From Parachlorella kessleri (taxonomy: Eukaryota; Chlorophyta; Trebouxiophyceae; Chlorellales; Chlorellaceae): DNA of 50,762 nucleotides. Of this stretch, positions 12,070-23,521 are shown piece by piece. The first letter of the stretch is position 1. Each line of letters begins with the position of its first letter. The notes under the pieces are model-generated. The model did no database searches and was not told the DNA's origin. It saw only the letters and a program-made list of their open reading frames with translations. The translations under genes and the position numbers were made by a program. The DNA lies in assembly GCA_001598975.1 (NCBI GenBank), contig BBXU01003224.1, positions 1 through 50,762 on the forward strand, written 5' to 3'.

Positions 12070-12992
12070 ATGGGCAAGATTTTCGACGAACCCCAGTTCC
12101 CTGTTGTCGACAAAGCCCCCAGCTTTTGGAGAACAGGCGAGGACCTGATATTATATCCGTAGGCCCCGTCGTTGTTCGTCATGTGCTGGGCCAGCAGAGC
12201 GCCTGCCACCTATCTGCAAGCTTTGAGTCACCTTTGAGCTGCCCTGCTGTGTGCAGTGGGTAACTTCAACGTTTCAGACTGGGGCGTTGTGGCAGCAGTG
12301 ACGGGTGTTAGCATCCCTGTTGGATACGCAGCAGGTGGGTGAGACACGAGCAACTAGCACTGACTGGTGCTCTGCCAACAGCTGGCGGAGACATGGGAGT
12401 TGTTGACGGCGTATGGTTAATCACAGCAGCAAGCCAGGTGGCTGGCGAATGGTGGAATGTATCACATGTGGAATTGCAAGGCACCGGGGCCGGCGGTAGA
12501 GCAGCGGCTTTTCTTCAGCTGCAACACTACCCCCCTGTCGCACCCGGCTGTGCAGGCGCCCAGCCGTCACCAGCCTTCACCAGGCTCTCCGGCAACATGG
12601 CCAAGCCCTCAATGGTCGCGGCTGGGTTGATGGGCGTGACCCTTGGTTTCATGCTTGCATACCAGAACTCCTCAGGTACGCTCTATCCCACATTTTCTTC
12701 TTGGCCTGCGGGCTGTGTATTTCATCACACGGCCAGTATGTGCAAGAGACTGCCGCCCCCCAGGCACGGAAGCCTTGGGAGAAAGCTTGCTTCGCTACAC
12801 GGCCGGGAGCACTTATGGGATACAGCCAGCAATGGGCAGGTGTGGGGCCATGTGCACGTATTGTGCACGCAGGGAGAATGTGTACAGTGGGCCGATGCTG
12901 GTTATTGTCATACGAAGTGGCTTGGAACCTGTTGTGCAGGCCGCCTCATGGGCTTCCTGCAGAATGATACCGAGGTCAAGGCATCCCACTAG
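12070..12992 (+). CDS. Mitochondrial complex I 20.9/21 kDa-type subunit
   Basis: Four exons (12070-12136, 12257-12334, 12556-12675, 12940-12992) give a 105-residue protein, close to the length of the plant homologue (about 106). The start MGKIFDEPQFPVVDKAPSFW matches the plant pattern of a PQYPVVD motif and then VGNF. VVAAVTGVSIPVGYAAG and SMVAAGLMGVTLGFMLAYQN form two hydrophobic segments. The end is GRLMGFLQNDTEV. The family (NADH:ubiquinone oxidoreductase 21 kDa subunit of plants and fungi) is an accessory membrane-arm subunit of respiratory complex I in the inner mitochondrial membrane. Intron 1 starts with GC (donor AG|GCGAGG at 12137); the GC choice is the only one giving the family's T-VGNF junction. 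About 17 residues before the second membrane segment look like an algal insertion. Confidence 0.88.
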
Positions 12993-14460
12993 GGCAGGGC
13001 GGCATTGCAGGAGGATGCGCTTGGGCAGCAGGAGCTATGCAAGCGCTGCGTATGGGTAGGCATTGGCTCTGGAGGGTTGGTATGCTTGCTATTAGGGCTC
13101 TGGGCTTTGTCTGGGAATGACAGCCTGAACTGGAGCTTGGAGCACCTGCGGGACGACGAACGGTGGCCATTGTTTGGTGAAGGCTTTCCTGCTCTACTGT
13201 TGCTTGGGGGGGTGGGAAGTACTTGGGGGCAACCGAAGCCCCTTGGGTTGTCCACTCAGCGTCGACGAGGCTGGTGTGGCGTTATGTTTTTGGGATTCTA
13301 GTTAATGCACAATTTGGGGCACGTCTGGACTTCAGGGCATTGTGCGGTTGGTGATGTGCGTGCCTGGGCATGCTCTCTGCTGCATGCTGCGCCTCCCCGC
13401 GAAAAAGCAGTGGCTCATTATTATCAGCGCTGGAAGCTTTTCCGTTGTTTACACGCTGGAGAGCTCGAGCTTAATCTCAAATGAAGGAACCCTAAGTTTC
13501 ACCGCAGTGCGTGCTACTTCTCGGTGGAATTGTGGGCAGGGATGCTCTGAAAACAGCTGCCTCAGCGCTGCAACAGGATAGTAAAGCTCCCCTCTGGCTC
13601 CCAGGATTATTCCTCATCCGAGCCTCCACAAAGGCCACCATTCTTCATCGCGTGGTGTTGCAGTTCTGTGAGTGCGATCGAGCATGGGCGGGAAAGCTGA
13701 CGATCCAGGTGCAGGCGGCCAGTCCCACTTATGAGTCATGAATGAAGATAAAAAGACTCAGGCTCATTCTGCATCCAGCCCGTCCAGTCCGGCCCAGCTC
13801 TACTCCCTGTTTGCACTACCTGCCACCCATGCTAATAAAAGAATTATTGACATAAGGGAGAAAAGAAGTTAAGACGCCAAAAGGGCATTTTTTGGACAGT
13901 GTTGGTCGAAGTCAAGCCGCCAAAAAGAACTTGCTGGACAACTGGTAGTTACAGACAAAATGTCAGAGTACGGTAGGGCAACAGCAAAGATTTAAGGGAA
14001 TAGGTGGAAATAACTTCTTCCCCACGTATGAAGACAACACATTGCACGCCAGTGGGGCTTCAAGGGACCTCTGACATTAACCCAGCCTTCCCTACTTAAA
14101 TCACTTGGTCACCGTACCCATTGGACTTGCCTTGGGAGGTACAGCCCTGCAGCCATGTAACTAATATTCTTAAGGTAGAGTCGGGAAAAGAGAGACCTTC
14201 TCGCTCATGCACCCAGGCAAGCTGCAGGGCACACAGCACCATCACTTGACAGCTGGACAATCTCTGTCCCCACTACCTGCCACCCATCTGGAAGTCAGCA
14301 ACCTGTTTTGATCGACAGCCGTTACTGTGCCAGGTGTGCAGTGCCGGGTTGAGCTTACTGCAAGTACACAGCAACCCCCCATCACAGGCAGCCAGCACAC
14401 ATCTCGCTCTCATATCTCTGTACTTTCCTCGTTCCCCCCCTTCAGCCTCATCTGCTGCCC
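12993..14460. other. Convergent intergenic region before the NRPS 3' end
   Basis: Nearly 1.5 kb without a gene I can support lies between the complex I gene (+) and the end of the NRPS (-). A hydrophobic plus-strand frame at 13005-13301 starts just after the complex I stop and lacks any family resemblance; I treat it as untranslated sequence. The part 13740-14100 is A/T-richer than its surroundings. A minus-strand TGTAA at 13953-13949 could serve the NRPS. Confidence 0.55.
13949..13953 (-). terminator. Candidate TGTAA polyadenylation signal of the NRPS
   Basis: TGTAA on the minus strand, about 510 bases beyond the NRPS stop codon. It is the only such motif I noticed in the expected range, but a five-base motif is weak evidence. 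Confidence 0.25.
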
Positions 14461-17400
14461 CTACCTGCCCTGTGGGCTGGCCGGCACCCCGCCACCCCAC
14501 AGCGTGCCCTCCCCTAGGACCTCCCCAGGCAGCACCGTGCAGCCAGGCAGCAGCCGAGCGGCAGCGCCGACCGCCACCCCCGGCATCACGCGGGCGCCCT
14601 GCTGCACCCAGGCCCTCTCGCCCACGCTGCAGGCAGCAGCCAGGGGACACGGGATGGCTGGCTGGGCTCGCATTGGGAAGCATGCCAAGTGGACTCGCAA
14701 GGGGGCTGCATGCTTTACAAACGGCTAGAAGTGATACACGAGCACAGCTGCCTTTTATGTAGAAACACTGGTGTCCACGGCTGCAAGCCCTGCTGCCCTC
14801 CTGCCAGCTTGCCAGGAGTCTGCCAGTGCACAAGCCCTCCTGCCAGCCAGCCAGCCAGCCAGCCCCTGTCCCACCTGCAGGTGCTGTAGGTGAAGGCCAG
14901 GGCCTCCAGGTAGTGCCCCTCCACGAAAGCCTGGCCCTCCACCACCGCCCCGGCGCCGATGGACACCTGGTACCGCTCCAGGGGCAGGTACCCCATCAGC
15001 ACCGCGCCCCGGCCCACCTGCACTTATAAAGCACACAGGGAACCACTGGAGGTTGGGCCCAGTTGTGGGCGACCCACGGCAGCATGGCCAGGTGGCCATA
15101 CGAATGAAAATTATTCCACCGCTATTCTAAACTAGTGAACCACTGGAGCACCGGCTCTAAGGAGACTGAGTGACCTATCCTTGTGTCATGAAAACTCTGG
15201 GTTTCATATGCTCTGTTAACTCCTCAAGGGCTAAAACCAATATCCTGCTTGCCTGGAACCCTAGGGCTCTGTATGCCCAGCCCATGAAGGGTGTCTCCAG
15301 CAGGAGGTCGTACATGGGGTTGGACAGCAGGCCTGCAGAAAAGGAGTTGGGTGGCACGTTGGAGTTGATGGCAACTATGTCCAGCCTGCAGCCAGGCACT
15401 TAACCTGTTCCTAGCATGATAAGTCATCAAACGACAACCTGGTCCCCCACCAAGAGCCAAGAGAGGTTGTGGGGAACGTTGAAAGATGCAAACAGACAGG
15501 GAAGTGGGGTTTGTCACCACGGGTGGCGACTTACCATGGCAGGTCCCCGCAGCGATGGAGAACACCGACGCGCGCCCCGCCTGCCACCAGCGCGTCATGC
15601 GCACCAGGTGCGGCAGCAGCAGCAGCCAGGCTGTCCCCAGCGCCAGCGCGCCGCCGATGCCCACCACATACGCCGCCGCGGCCCAGCCGCTGGCCACCGT
15701 GCCCACCAGCACAAAGGCGAAGGAGAAGGGCGCCCAGCGGAGGACGGGCACGGAGGGCAGCAGCGCCAGCGAGGCGGCGGCGTAGGCAGCGGTGTGCCAG
15801 GCGGGAGGCATCAGATTCTCCGGCATCCCGCCGGCAGGTGCTGCTCCACCACCCTCGCCAAGCTTGTCCAAGCTCCCGGTGCTGCTGGTGCCGGCGCTGT
15901 CTGCCTTGGACAGCGGCATGTCATGGGTGTTGTTCCCCTCCTCAGGGTCCCCCTTGGTCTGAGACACCGTGTACTGGACGGTGCCCTGCTTGCGCACCCG
16001 CGCCGGCAGCGCCTCTCCGGCAGCCAGCACCGTGTCGTTGCCGACCAGGGAGTGGGGCTGCATGCGCGAGCCGGGGTACAGCACGCAGGCGTTGCCGATG
16101 GTGGCGCCCTGCTCCACCACCACACGGCCCACGACGCCGTCCGCGCTGATGCCGTACACGGTGCTGTCGCCGCCCGAGCTGACCAGGTCTCCCAGGGACA
16201 GGCAGTCGGGGCAGGCGCTGGTGAGGCCGCCAAGGAACACGTACTTGCCAACGCTGGCACCCAGCCACCTGTGTGGTCAAGCGAACAACACGGTTTGCAG
16301 ACAAGATGGGACCCTGCCATCACCGCTAGAGGTCGCTTTCAAGCATTTGTGGCATGCCTCCTCACATTGCACAACTTGGCCTACATAGGAGCCACATAGT
16401 GTAAAGGGTAAAGTGGGCTGCAGGGTGGGCAGGTGTGCTGCTGACCCTCCCTTACTTGAGACATATTTGTAGCAGCCGAGGCGCCACTGTGCAGCCCACC
16501 TGTAAACTGTACCGAGGAAGGTGGTGCCGGCAAAGAGGGCTCTAAAGTGCTGGTGGGTGGGGTCCTCCAGCATGCGGCGGTAGAAGGCAAAGCGCAGCAG
16601 GAGCCAGCGTGACCTGGTCAGGTTGGTGCCTGCATGGCGTGTAGGAAGCAGGGCTCAGGGCAGGGGACAGCAGAAATCCTTCGGAGGGCAGGGTAAGCAC
16701 TTCTAAACAAAGCCCTACTGTTGATTTGCAAGCCAGGGAAACGTCGGGCTCCACAGCACGGTCTGTCCCAACTGGCAGATGCTCTCCTTCTGTTTACCCA
16801 TTCCCGCAGCTGGCACCGCCAAACTGCTACCTGACCCCTTCCTGTCACATGCATTCCATCTCCAATGCTCTGATAACTCAGGCCACCTAAATGTGGGGAC
16901 TGCAGGTGACCGACTCCTTGCACCGCACTTCACCCTCATCAACGTATGCTATAGTACCTGGCGGCAGGGCTCCCAGCACTATCCTCTTGAAGGCCAGCAG
17001 CGCCAATGTGTGCACCGCTGCTGAGGTGGGCTGGCCAACGGTCATGTTCAGGGCCAGAAAGAGCGGCGGCCAGACTACCAGGCGCCAGGGAATGGGACCG
17101 TGGCCGTCGAGCTGCCAGGTGTCGAACAGGCGCTGGTCCAGGGCGTTGAAGGGGTTCTCGCCCAGAATAGGCGCTGCGAGGCAGGACGTGAAGGTCCGGC
17201 ATGCACTCAAGAGACTCCTAAAATTCATTGTTACTGCACTGTTTGCCTAGCAAGCGTTAGGGCCGTGTTGGAGGCACCTAGCCAACTGAAACTGCACAAG
17301 GAGCTTGGCAGTAATGCGTTCATCTGGTGAGAGTGTAAGAAGCGAGTGTGGTTAGTTGTTCAAAGCTGCAGGATCATTGTAACCCTCCTCACCCATGATT

Positions 17401-19040
17401 GCTATCACTGCTGCCAGCCCCGGCAGTAGGATGAATGCATGGAGGATGTAATACAGCAGGGCCACCATGGCGGACAGGAGCGGACTCAGGTGCGCTTCCG
17501 CCATAAACTCAGGCGTGCCATCCAAGGGCCCTGCACAGCGTCAAGGGAGCAGTGCGGCTTGCACCTGAACAAGCGAGGGAGAGTTCGGAGTTGACAAAGC
17601 TCCGCCCTACAGCATTCACCAGGAGCCCTCCCGAGTGGAGGGGTGGGCGGGGCCCAGGGCAACCAGTGCTCGGTCTTTGCAACCAACTACAACGGCACTC
17701 AGAGACCCTGGCCTGCACGCTGGTACTGCGGACATAGCGAGGCCTTCCAAAAATGTACCAAGTATGCTGCAACTGCAGGGATCATACAGCACACACAGTT
17801 CAGACTGCATGCAGGCTGGTGCTCACCAGCGCCCACAGCGCCGGGATGTGAGGGCGCCGCCCTGGGCCTCAGGTGCATGCCGCTCCTGAGCCGTGCCCCA
17901 GCAGGCAACACAGCCTTATGCCCCACCTCACACTCGTCTCCTACTCGCACCTGCAGCCAGTCCGCTCACCCAGCTGTCAGCTGCCAAGTCCACGAGGTAA
18001 CCATGTGGCAGGTAGTCATAGGAAGCGCTACTCAGGTGCTACGACGGCAATGCAGAGCATCTGTTTCTCATGCTAAGCAGATGGAGCGGTGCAGGCAGAG
18101 ACCCATGGTCCACCCACCCCTGACACCAGCATGACAGGCTCCTCGTTTTCACCAAGTGCCCCTGCTGGGGCCACAGTCACCCCGGCAGCCGCCACATCAG
18201 TGCCCAGCACTGAGCCCCGGCCGATGGACACCAGCTGGGGGTCTTGCAGGCGGGCGGTGTCCAGCAGCGCCCCCCGCCCAATGTGTGCTCCCAGCAGGCG
18301 GAATCCCCAGCTAAGGAGCGGGGTGCGGGTGAAGAAGGGGGCTGTGGCACCCAGGGCGGCTCGCTGCACGGCCCGCACGGCTGCCCAGCGGCAGTGGAGC
18401 CAGCCCCACAGCGGGTGGGGCCCTGCACCAGGGGCAGGCGTGCGCTGAGCCTGTGAGGGAGCGCTTTGCATGCTCACACCACCTCAATAACGTAGTGAAT
18501 TGGAACTAGGTCGCAGTGGCTAACCCGTGCTAATGTAGCACTACAGACAGTCCACAAGCCAGGAGGAGCCAGGGATCTCATCCAGGGATCAGGCCTGGTA
18601 CCAGCAACCCACCTGGTCTCAACCCCCGCGGCAGTAGCAGCCACGTCAGCAGCACCGTCAGCGCAACCTCCGCCAGCTGGCCCACGCAGCACGCCGGCAC
18701 CCACAGCAGCGCCAGCCAGCCGGTAGCCACGCCGTAGTGGTAGGCTGTAGTGAGCAGCAGCAGCTGCCCAATCCAGGCCACCACCCCTGGCGTTGCGGCA
18801 AGCACCAGGAGGAGGTACTGCAGCACCAGGTACACAGCGTACGGCAGGCGCCGCTGCGGCCATGCCCGACCGCGCAGCCGCTGGCCCAGCCTTGGGTCTT
18901 CTGCCGACAGCAGCCGCAGGAGGCGCTGCGAGCGGAAGGTGCGAACACCTGCCAGCAGCTTCTGAGTGGCGGCACCGTGTCCGGCTTGCCAGTTGCGGCT
19001 GAAGTGCTTAGTCAGGAAGCTGGAGCCATGCCCGCCTGGG
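14461..19040 (-). other. NRPS terminal region: membrane segments and three beta-helix domains (Pls-like)
   Basis: Exons: most of 19173-18613, then 18422-18118, 17950-17827, 17530-17393, 17173-16958, 16629-16500, 16268-15535, 15332-15253, 15017-14875, 14626-14461. First hydrophobic block: [20 protein letters not shown] and following segments up to [17 protein letters not shown], then PHPLWGW, matching the bacterial RPG-x-PLW junction. First hexapeptide domain: [19 protein letters not shown] to [19 protein letters not shown] second membrane block spans 17530-16958. Second hexapeptide domain: [17 protein letters not shown] to [21 protein letters not shown] third hydrophobic block lies around 15580-15780 and the third hexapeptide domain is at 15017-14461. 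Bacterial poly-lysine synthetase has the same alternation of six membrane segments and three soluble domains. The 15398 acceptor is an in-phase alternative to 15332; the 15252 donor is GC. Confidence 0.85.
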
Positions 19041-22000
19041 TCTGCTGGCTTGGTGGCTGCTGCGAGGGCCATCACGTGCGCGGCCAGGGAGCGGATGGTT
19101 GCGTGCTGCATCACCGCCATGCCGCCCAGCCCGGCTACATGAAGCCCCTCGCGAATCCGTGCCTGGATCATGCCTGCGCTCGGTGAGCAGCACCAGCATG
19201 TCAGTTTGTGGTCCATGGCAAAGACCATCCCATAGGCTGCCCTGCATGATTGCTGCGGAATGCAAGGGTGGCTCTGCTGCAGCTTCTGCGTGACACTGGT
19301 GTCAAGTCAAAAGCCATACATCCCAGCTGCGACCCCTTCTTAGCATAAATGACAGCCACTCACTGGGCGAATGCTTCACCTGCTTTGAGAGAGCTGCCGC
19401 CCAGGCTAAAGAAGTCAGCTGTCACGCTTGGAGGGTTTGGTAGGTCGAGCACATCTTGCCATAACTCTTGGAGCGCTTCTTCCACCTGTTGGGAGGAACT
19501 TTAGGTTGGGGGATTGGCGCACCCAACCATAAGTTGCATGGAGGGTGCAATCGACAGACTGATGCACCCAGTTTGAGTATAATGCAGAACTGCAGGCTCA
19601 GTGATGCCGGAGCTGCAGGGCAGATGACGAAAACAACTGACCATCAGAGGCCCTCATCACAAGCATGAAAGCATGAAAGGATTACGACTTGCGCACAGGA
19701 CCACTGCACGGTACCAAGGATTTCGCCACTCTACCTCATTGCCAGGGGCCACATAACCGTCACTGCCCTTGCCCGCCCCAGGCTCGGCATCTGGGGGAGG
19801 GGGCAGCGCCTTCTTGTCCACTTTGCCGTTGGCCAGCAGGGGCAGGCTGTCAAGAGCCAGGAGCACTGACGGGACCATGGCCGGGGTAAGCTTCAACCTA
19901 CAAGAATCACAAGGACTGCTCAGCAGAGCAAATCAGCAAGGCACGCTTGAGGTGAAGGCGTGCAGACGAACTGCACCTTGGAAGGGCATGATGTGCTATG
20001 ACAGCTGGTCGGTTGCAGCTGGAGGAGCGTTTCTTGCTGTGGTTGTGTGTGTCTAATTATGGGCACCGGGTCGTCAAAACCTTCACCTGCAGTGCGCTCG
20101 TGCCGCATCCAAGTCAGCAGTGGCAGGAACCACGTACCCCACCAGGCGCTTGCGCCCAGTGGAAGGCGCCACCTGGGCAGCCACGGCCGCCTGGGACACA
20201 CCTGTACAAGGGTAGCATCAAGACGCAGTGCTGCGGGTAACAGTCCTGCATGACCTAGCAGAGCGCACTGTTCATAGCCTAGGCACGTGCTCCTGGTGAC
20301 TAGCGTGGGGAGCCTGCAAGCGCTAGTAAATGAATGGCCAAGTGGTGCCTGCAGGCCTCCAGGCAAGCAGCCCAGCTCACCTGGCGCCGCCGCCAGCACC
20401 GCCTCAATCTCATCAATCTCCATGCGCACCCCGTCAATCTTCACCTGCATATAAACAAATCTGCCAGCTGGACAGTACCACTGGACGCTGTGGCGCAGTA
20501 TCCGAACTTAAGCTACAACAAAAAGGTGGCAGCAAGGAAGAACTCCATGCCGTCGCTGTCAGTACAGCTTACCCCGATCCTCCCTCTGTTTGCACCGCCT
20601 GCCACCATCAACAAGTATCTCCAGGCAGCCCACCTGCTGGTCGATGCGCCCCAGGTACTCAATGGTCCCGTCAGGGCGCCAGCGCACCAAGTCACCTGCG
20701 CATCCAAAGCCAAGGGCTGCTCTGATTACTCTTACCAGCGATTGAGTAGAGACGCAGGGCTGGCGTTCACCCATGCTGCCCCTGCGGTGAATGTTGGGCG
20801 GAGTATCTCCACCTGCAAGCACCTGCAGGCACCTCACAGGGCAGCCTGCACCCTCGCATCTGCCCACCTGTGCGGTATGCGCTGCGGTAGTACTGGCGCA
20901 GATGGACAGGCAGCGAGGCCTCCACCAGGGAGTAGCAGGGGTTGGGCACAAAGGCAGCAGCTGTCTGGTCGGGCCGCTTGGCATAGCCTCTTGCCAGACG
21001 CGGCCCTGAGATGAGGAGCTCGCCCGGCACTCCCGCAGGAGCGAGGCAGGCGACGCCATGAACAACCAGCGGGCCCTTCTGCTGCTGTGGGGTGACGATG
21101 TAGCAGTGGGCGTTGGGGTCGGGCGGCCCGATGGTGATGGGCTCACTCTCCCTCAGCCTGTCCACACGCTGCCAGCTGATGGCCACTGTAGCCTCCGTAG
21201 GGCCTGCAGCAAGGTGGCGCGGGATACCAGGGCTAGATAACATTGCAGTGCACCGTCCACCCAGTCTGAGCTGGGAATGCCCAGGGAAGTTGCTGCTATT
21301 CCAGCTTCTCACCACGGCGCGGCAGCATCATTATGTGTTGCTGTCTTGGAGCCCTTGGACTGCTAGCCGGCTAGTAAGCACAAGTCATGAACTCAGCACT
21401 CACCATAGGCATTGATGAGGCGTGCATGGGGGAGGTACTCCCGCACGGTGCTTATCATCTTGCGTGGCATCGCTTCGCCTGCACACCAGCAGGAGTCCTA
21501 TGCTTTATTGCATACACAGTTGCAAGTGCTGCATCAATAGTTCCACCAGCGAGCGCAGGAACGAATGTGGCCGAGCTGCGGCGGAAGGCGCGTCAGGACA
21601 TCTGCTAGGCCGGCCCATGCAAGTCCACCACCTGCAGGGGGAGGCGCCAAGCCCATACCCACCTCCCATAGCAATGGCCCTCAGTGTTTTGCAGGGCTCT
21701 GGGCGCAGAGCTTCCAGGTAGAGGGCTGCCAAGGTGGGCACCGTTATCATGAAGGAGACGCGCTGCTGCCGGATGAGTGCGGCCATGTAGGGCGGGTCGG
21801 TGTGGCCCTCCGGCTTAGCAATCACCAGGCAGCCGCCGGTTACCAGCATAGGCAGTGTCTGCACAACGCAAAGTGGTATTGACTAGGCATGGGTCCGAAC
21901 CACCTGGCAGTGGCGCAGGGTTCTCACACCTGGCGGAGGTGGTAAGGTCACCTCAACCATGTCGAAATCTGTGCAAGCTCTAGATAACATAGAGGTTCTG

Positions 22001-23466
22001 ACCCTCAGTCGTGTCATTGAGCACCGGGTATCTTTCACTTTATACGATATTTAGAAGCTCGACAGGAGCGCAGCGACACCTCTTGGACTGCTCAACTTGC
22101 TTACCTGGTAACAGTGAGCATCAAACGCAATGGTGATTGAGAACAACCCCACGTCATCACGTGTGAGATCCAAGTCTTCCACAAGTCCCCTGCCACAGCA
22201 CGCAGCATCTATTTGTCATATCAGCATGCCGCATTAGACAGTCAAAAGAACGAGCTACCAACCACCTCTTAGACTCTGCAAGGGAAAGCCTAACCTTGAG
22301 GCAGGCGTGCACGGCAGATTGCATGGCAGGCTACTGGCTTGGTTCGAGCCTGTGGCCAAAGGCTACAACATCACACCTGAGGAAGTCTGCCAGGCCAAGG
22401 TGGTGGATCATGACCCCCTTGGGCCGCCCCGTTGACCCCGACGTGAACAGGATGTATGCCAGGCTGCTGGGGTCAACATGCAGCCCAGGGTTAGCTGTGG
22501 TCGCACTGTCAGTGACAGACTCGCTCCAGAAGCCGTCCAGCAGCAACACCTGCAAGTGTGCACGGCTCCCAAGCTGGGTCGAAGGACTGTTCATGCCGGC
22601 CTTTTCCATTTCGTGCAAGATGGATCGAGCATTGCTAATGAGGAATGGCAAATGTGATCAACACTTGTTCATACATCCACACAATCACTCTGCGTAATTT
22701 CAATAATTTAAGTTAGCGTTTTTCTGGGCCGCTGAGTGCGATGGATACACCTGCGGTGTGCTGGGGCAGCTGGAACTCAAACTGCGCGCCAGCTCTGTAT
22801 GTCGTTCCTGGCTGAGCAGCAGCACGGGCTCTGCATCCTCCACGCAGTTGGCCAGCCTGTCGGGCGGGTAGGACGGGTCCAGCGGCACAAAGCAGCTGCC
22901 GGCCTGCACAGAGAGGTGCGCAGGCTGAGAGTACATGCCAGGAGCACTGCTGATGCCCACGGGGTGCCGCAGGACAGTGTGTAACCGCAGGCAAAGGACT
23001 TGTAGGAATGTCGAGGCTACAAGGCCAGCAAAATGGGGTCAATGTATTGGCATTGCCTGTTGCAGAGGCTTTCTTAGCTAGACCTCCCCTGGGACTGAAG
23101 CCAGCACAACAACATACTCGCAATAAACTATGACTCGCAACGGACCTTCAGGTCACTACTGTCCTGGCACGTTCCGAACATCAATCTCCTCACCTTGAGT
23201 ACTGCTAGCAGGGCCACTATGTACTGAGAGCTGCGGTCCAGCAGGAGCCCAATGGGCCTGTTTCGCTGTGCCCCGCCCCTGATGAGTGCATGCGCCAATT
23301 GGTTGGCCCGCCTATTCACCTGCAGGGCAGTCGTATGGATACATGCATAAGCTCAATGCTCGAACCAGGCTTTGGCAAGAGAAACGAACTCAAGCAAGCT
23401 GTCAGCCAGGCAGGATGGTGGGTCGCACTGGGGGCAATTGAAGGTGGTCACTCACAAGTGCAACTT

Positions 23467-23521
<55 letters not shown>

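Noticed and set aside
12339..12992. One 217-codon frame as a single-exon gene
   Set aside because: Only 12556-12675 and 12940-12992 match the complex I subunit, in spliced form; the rest of the frame is intron sequence.
13005..13301. Hydrophobic plus-strand frame after the complex I stop
   Set aside because: It starts 12 bases after the stop, has no homology I recognise and no sign of its own promoter or splice sites; best read as 3' untranslated sequence.
14273..14367. Extra last NRPS exon ending at 14273
   Set aside because: It would need a GT donor exactly at the in-frame TAG (14463-14461). Reading to that stop is simpler, and the expected beta-helix end is already complete.
15224..15534. 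Continuation of the minus-strand frame beyond 15535 as coding
   Set aside because: A perfect donor (ATG|GTAAGT) lies at 15535, and the open frame after it has no beta-helix or membrane pattern until the next in-phase exon.
15416..16399. 327-codon plus-strand frame
   Set aside because: Antisense to the 734-base NRPS exon that encodes a recognisable hexapeptide domain and membrane segments.
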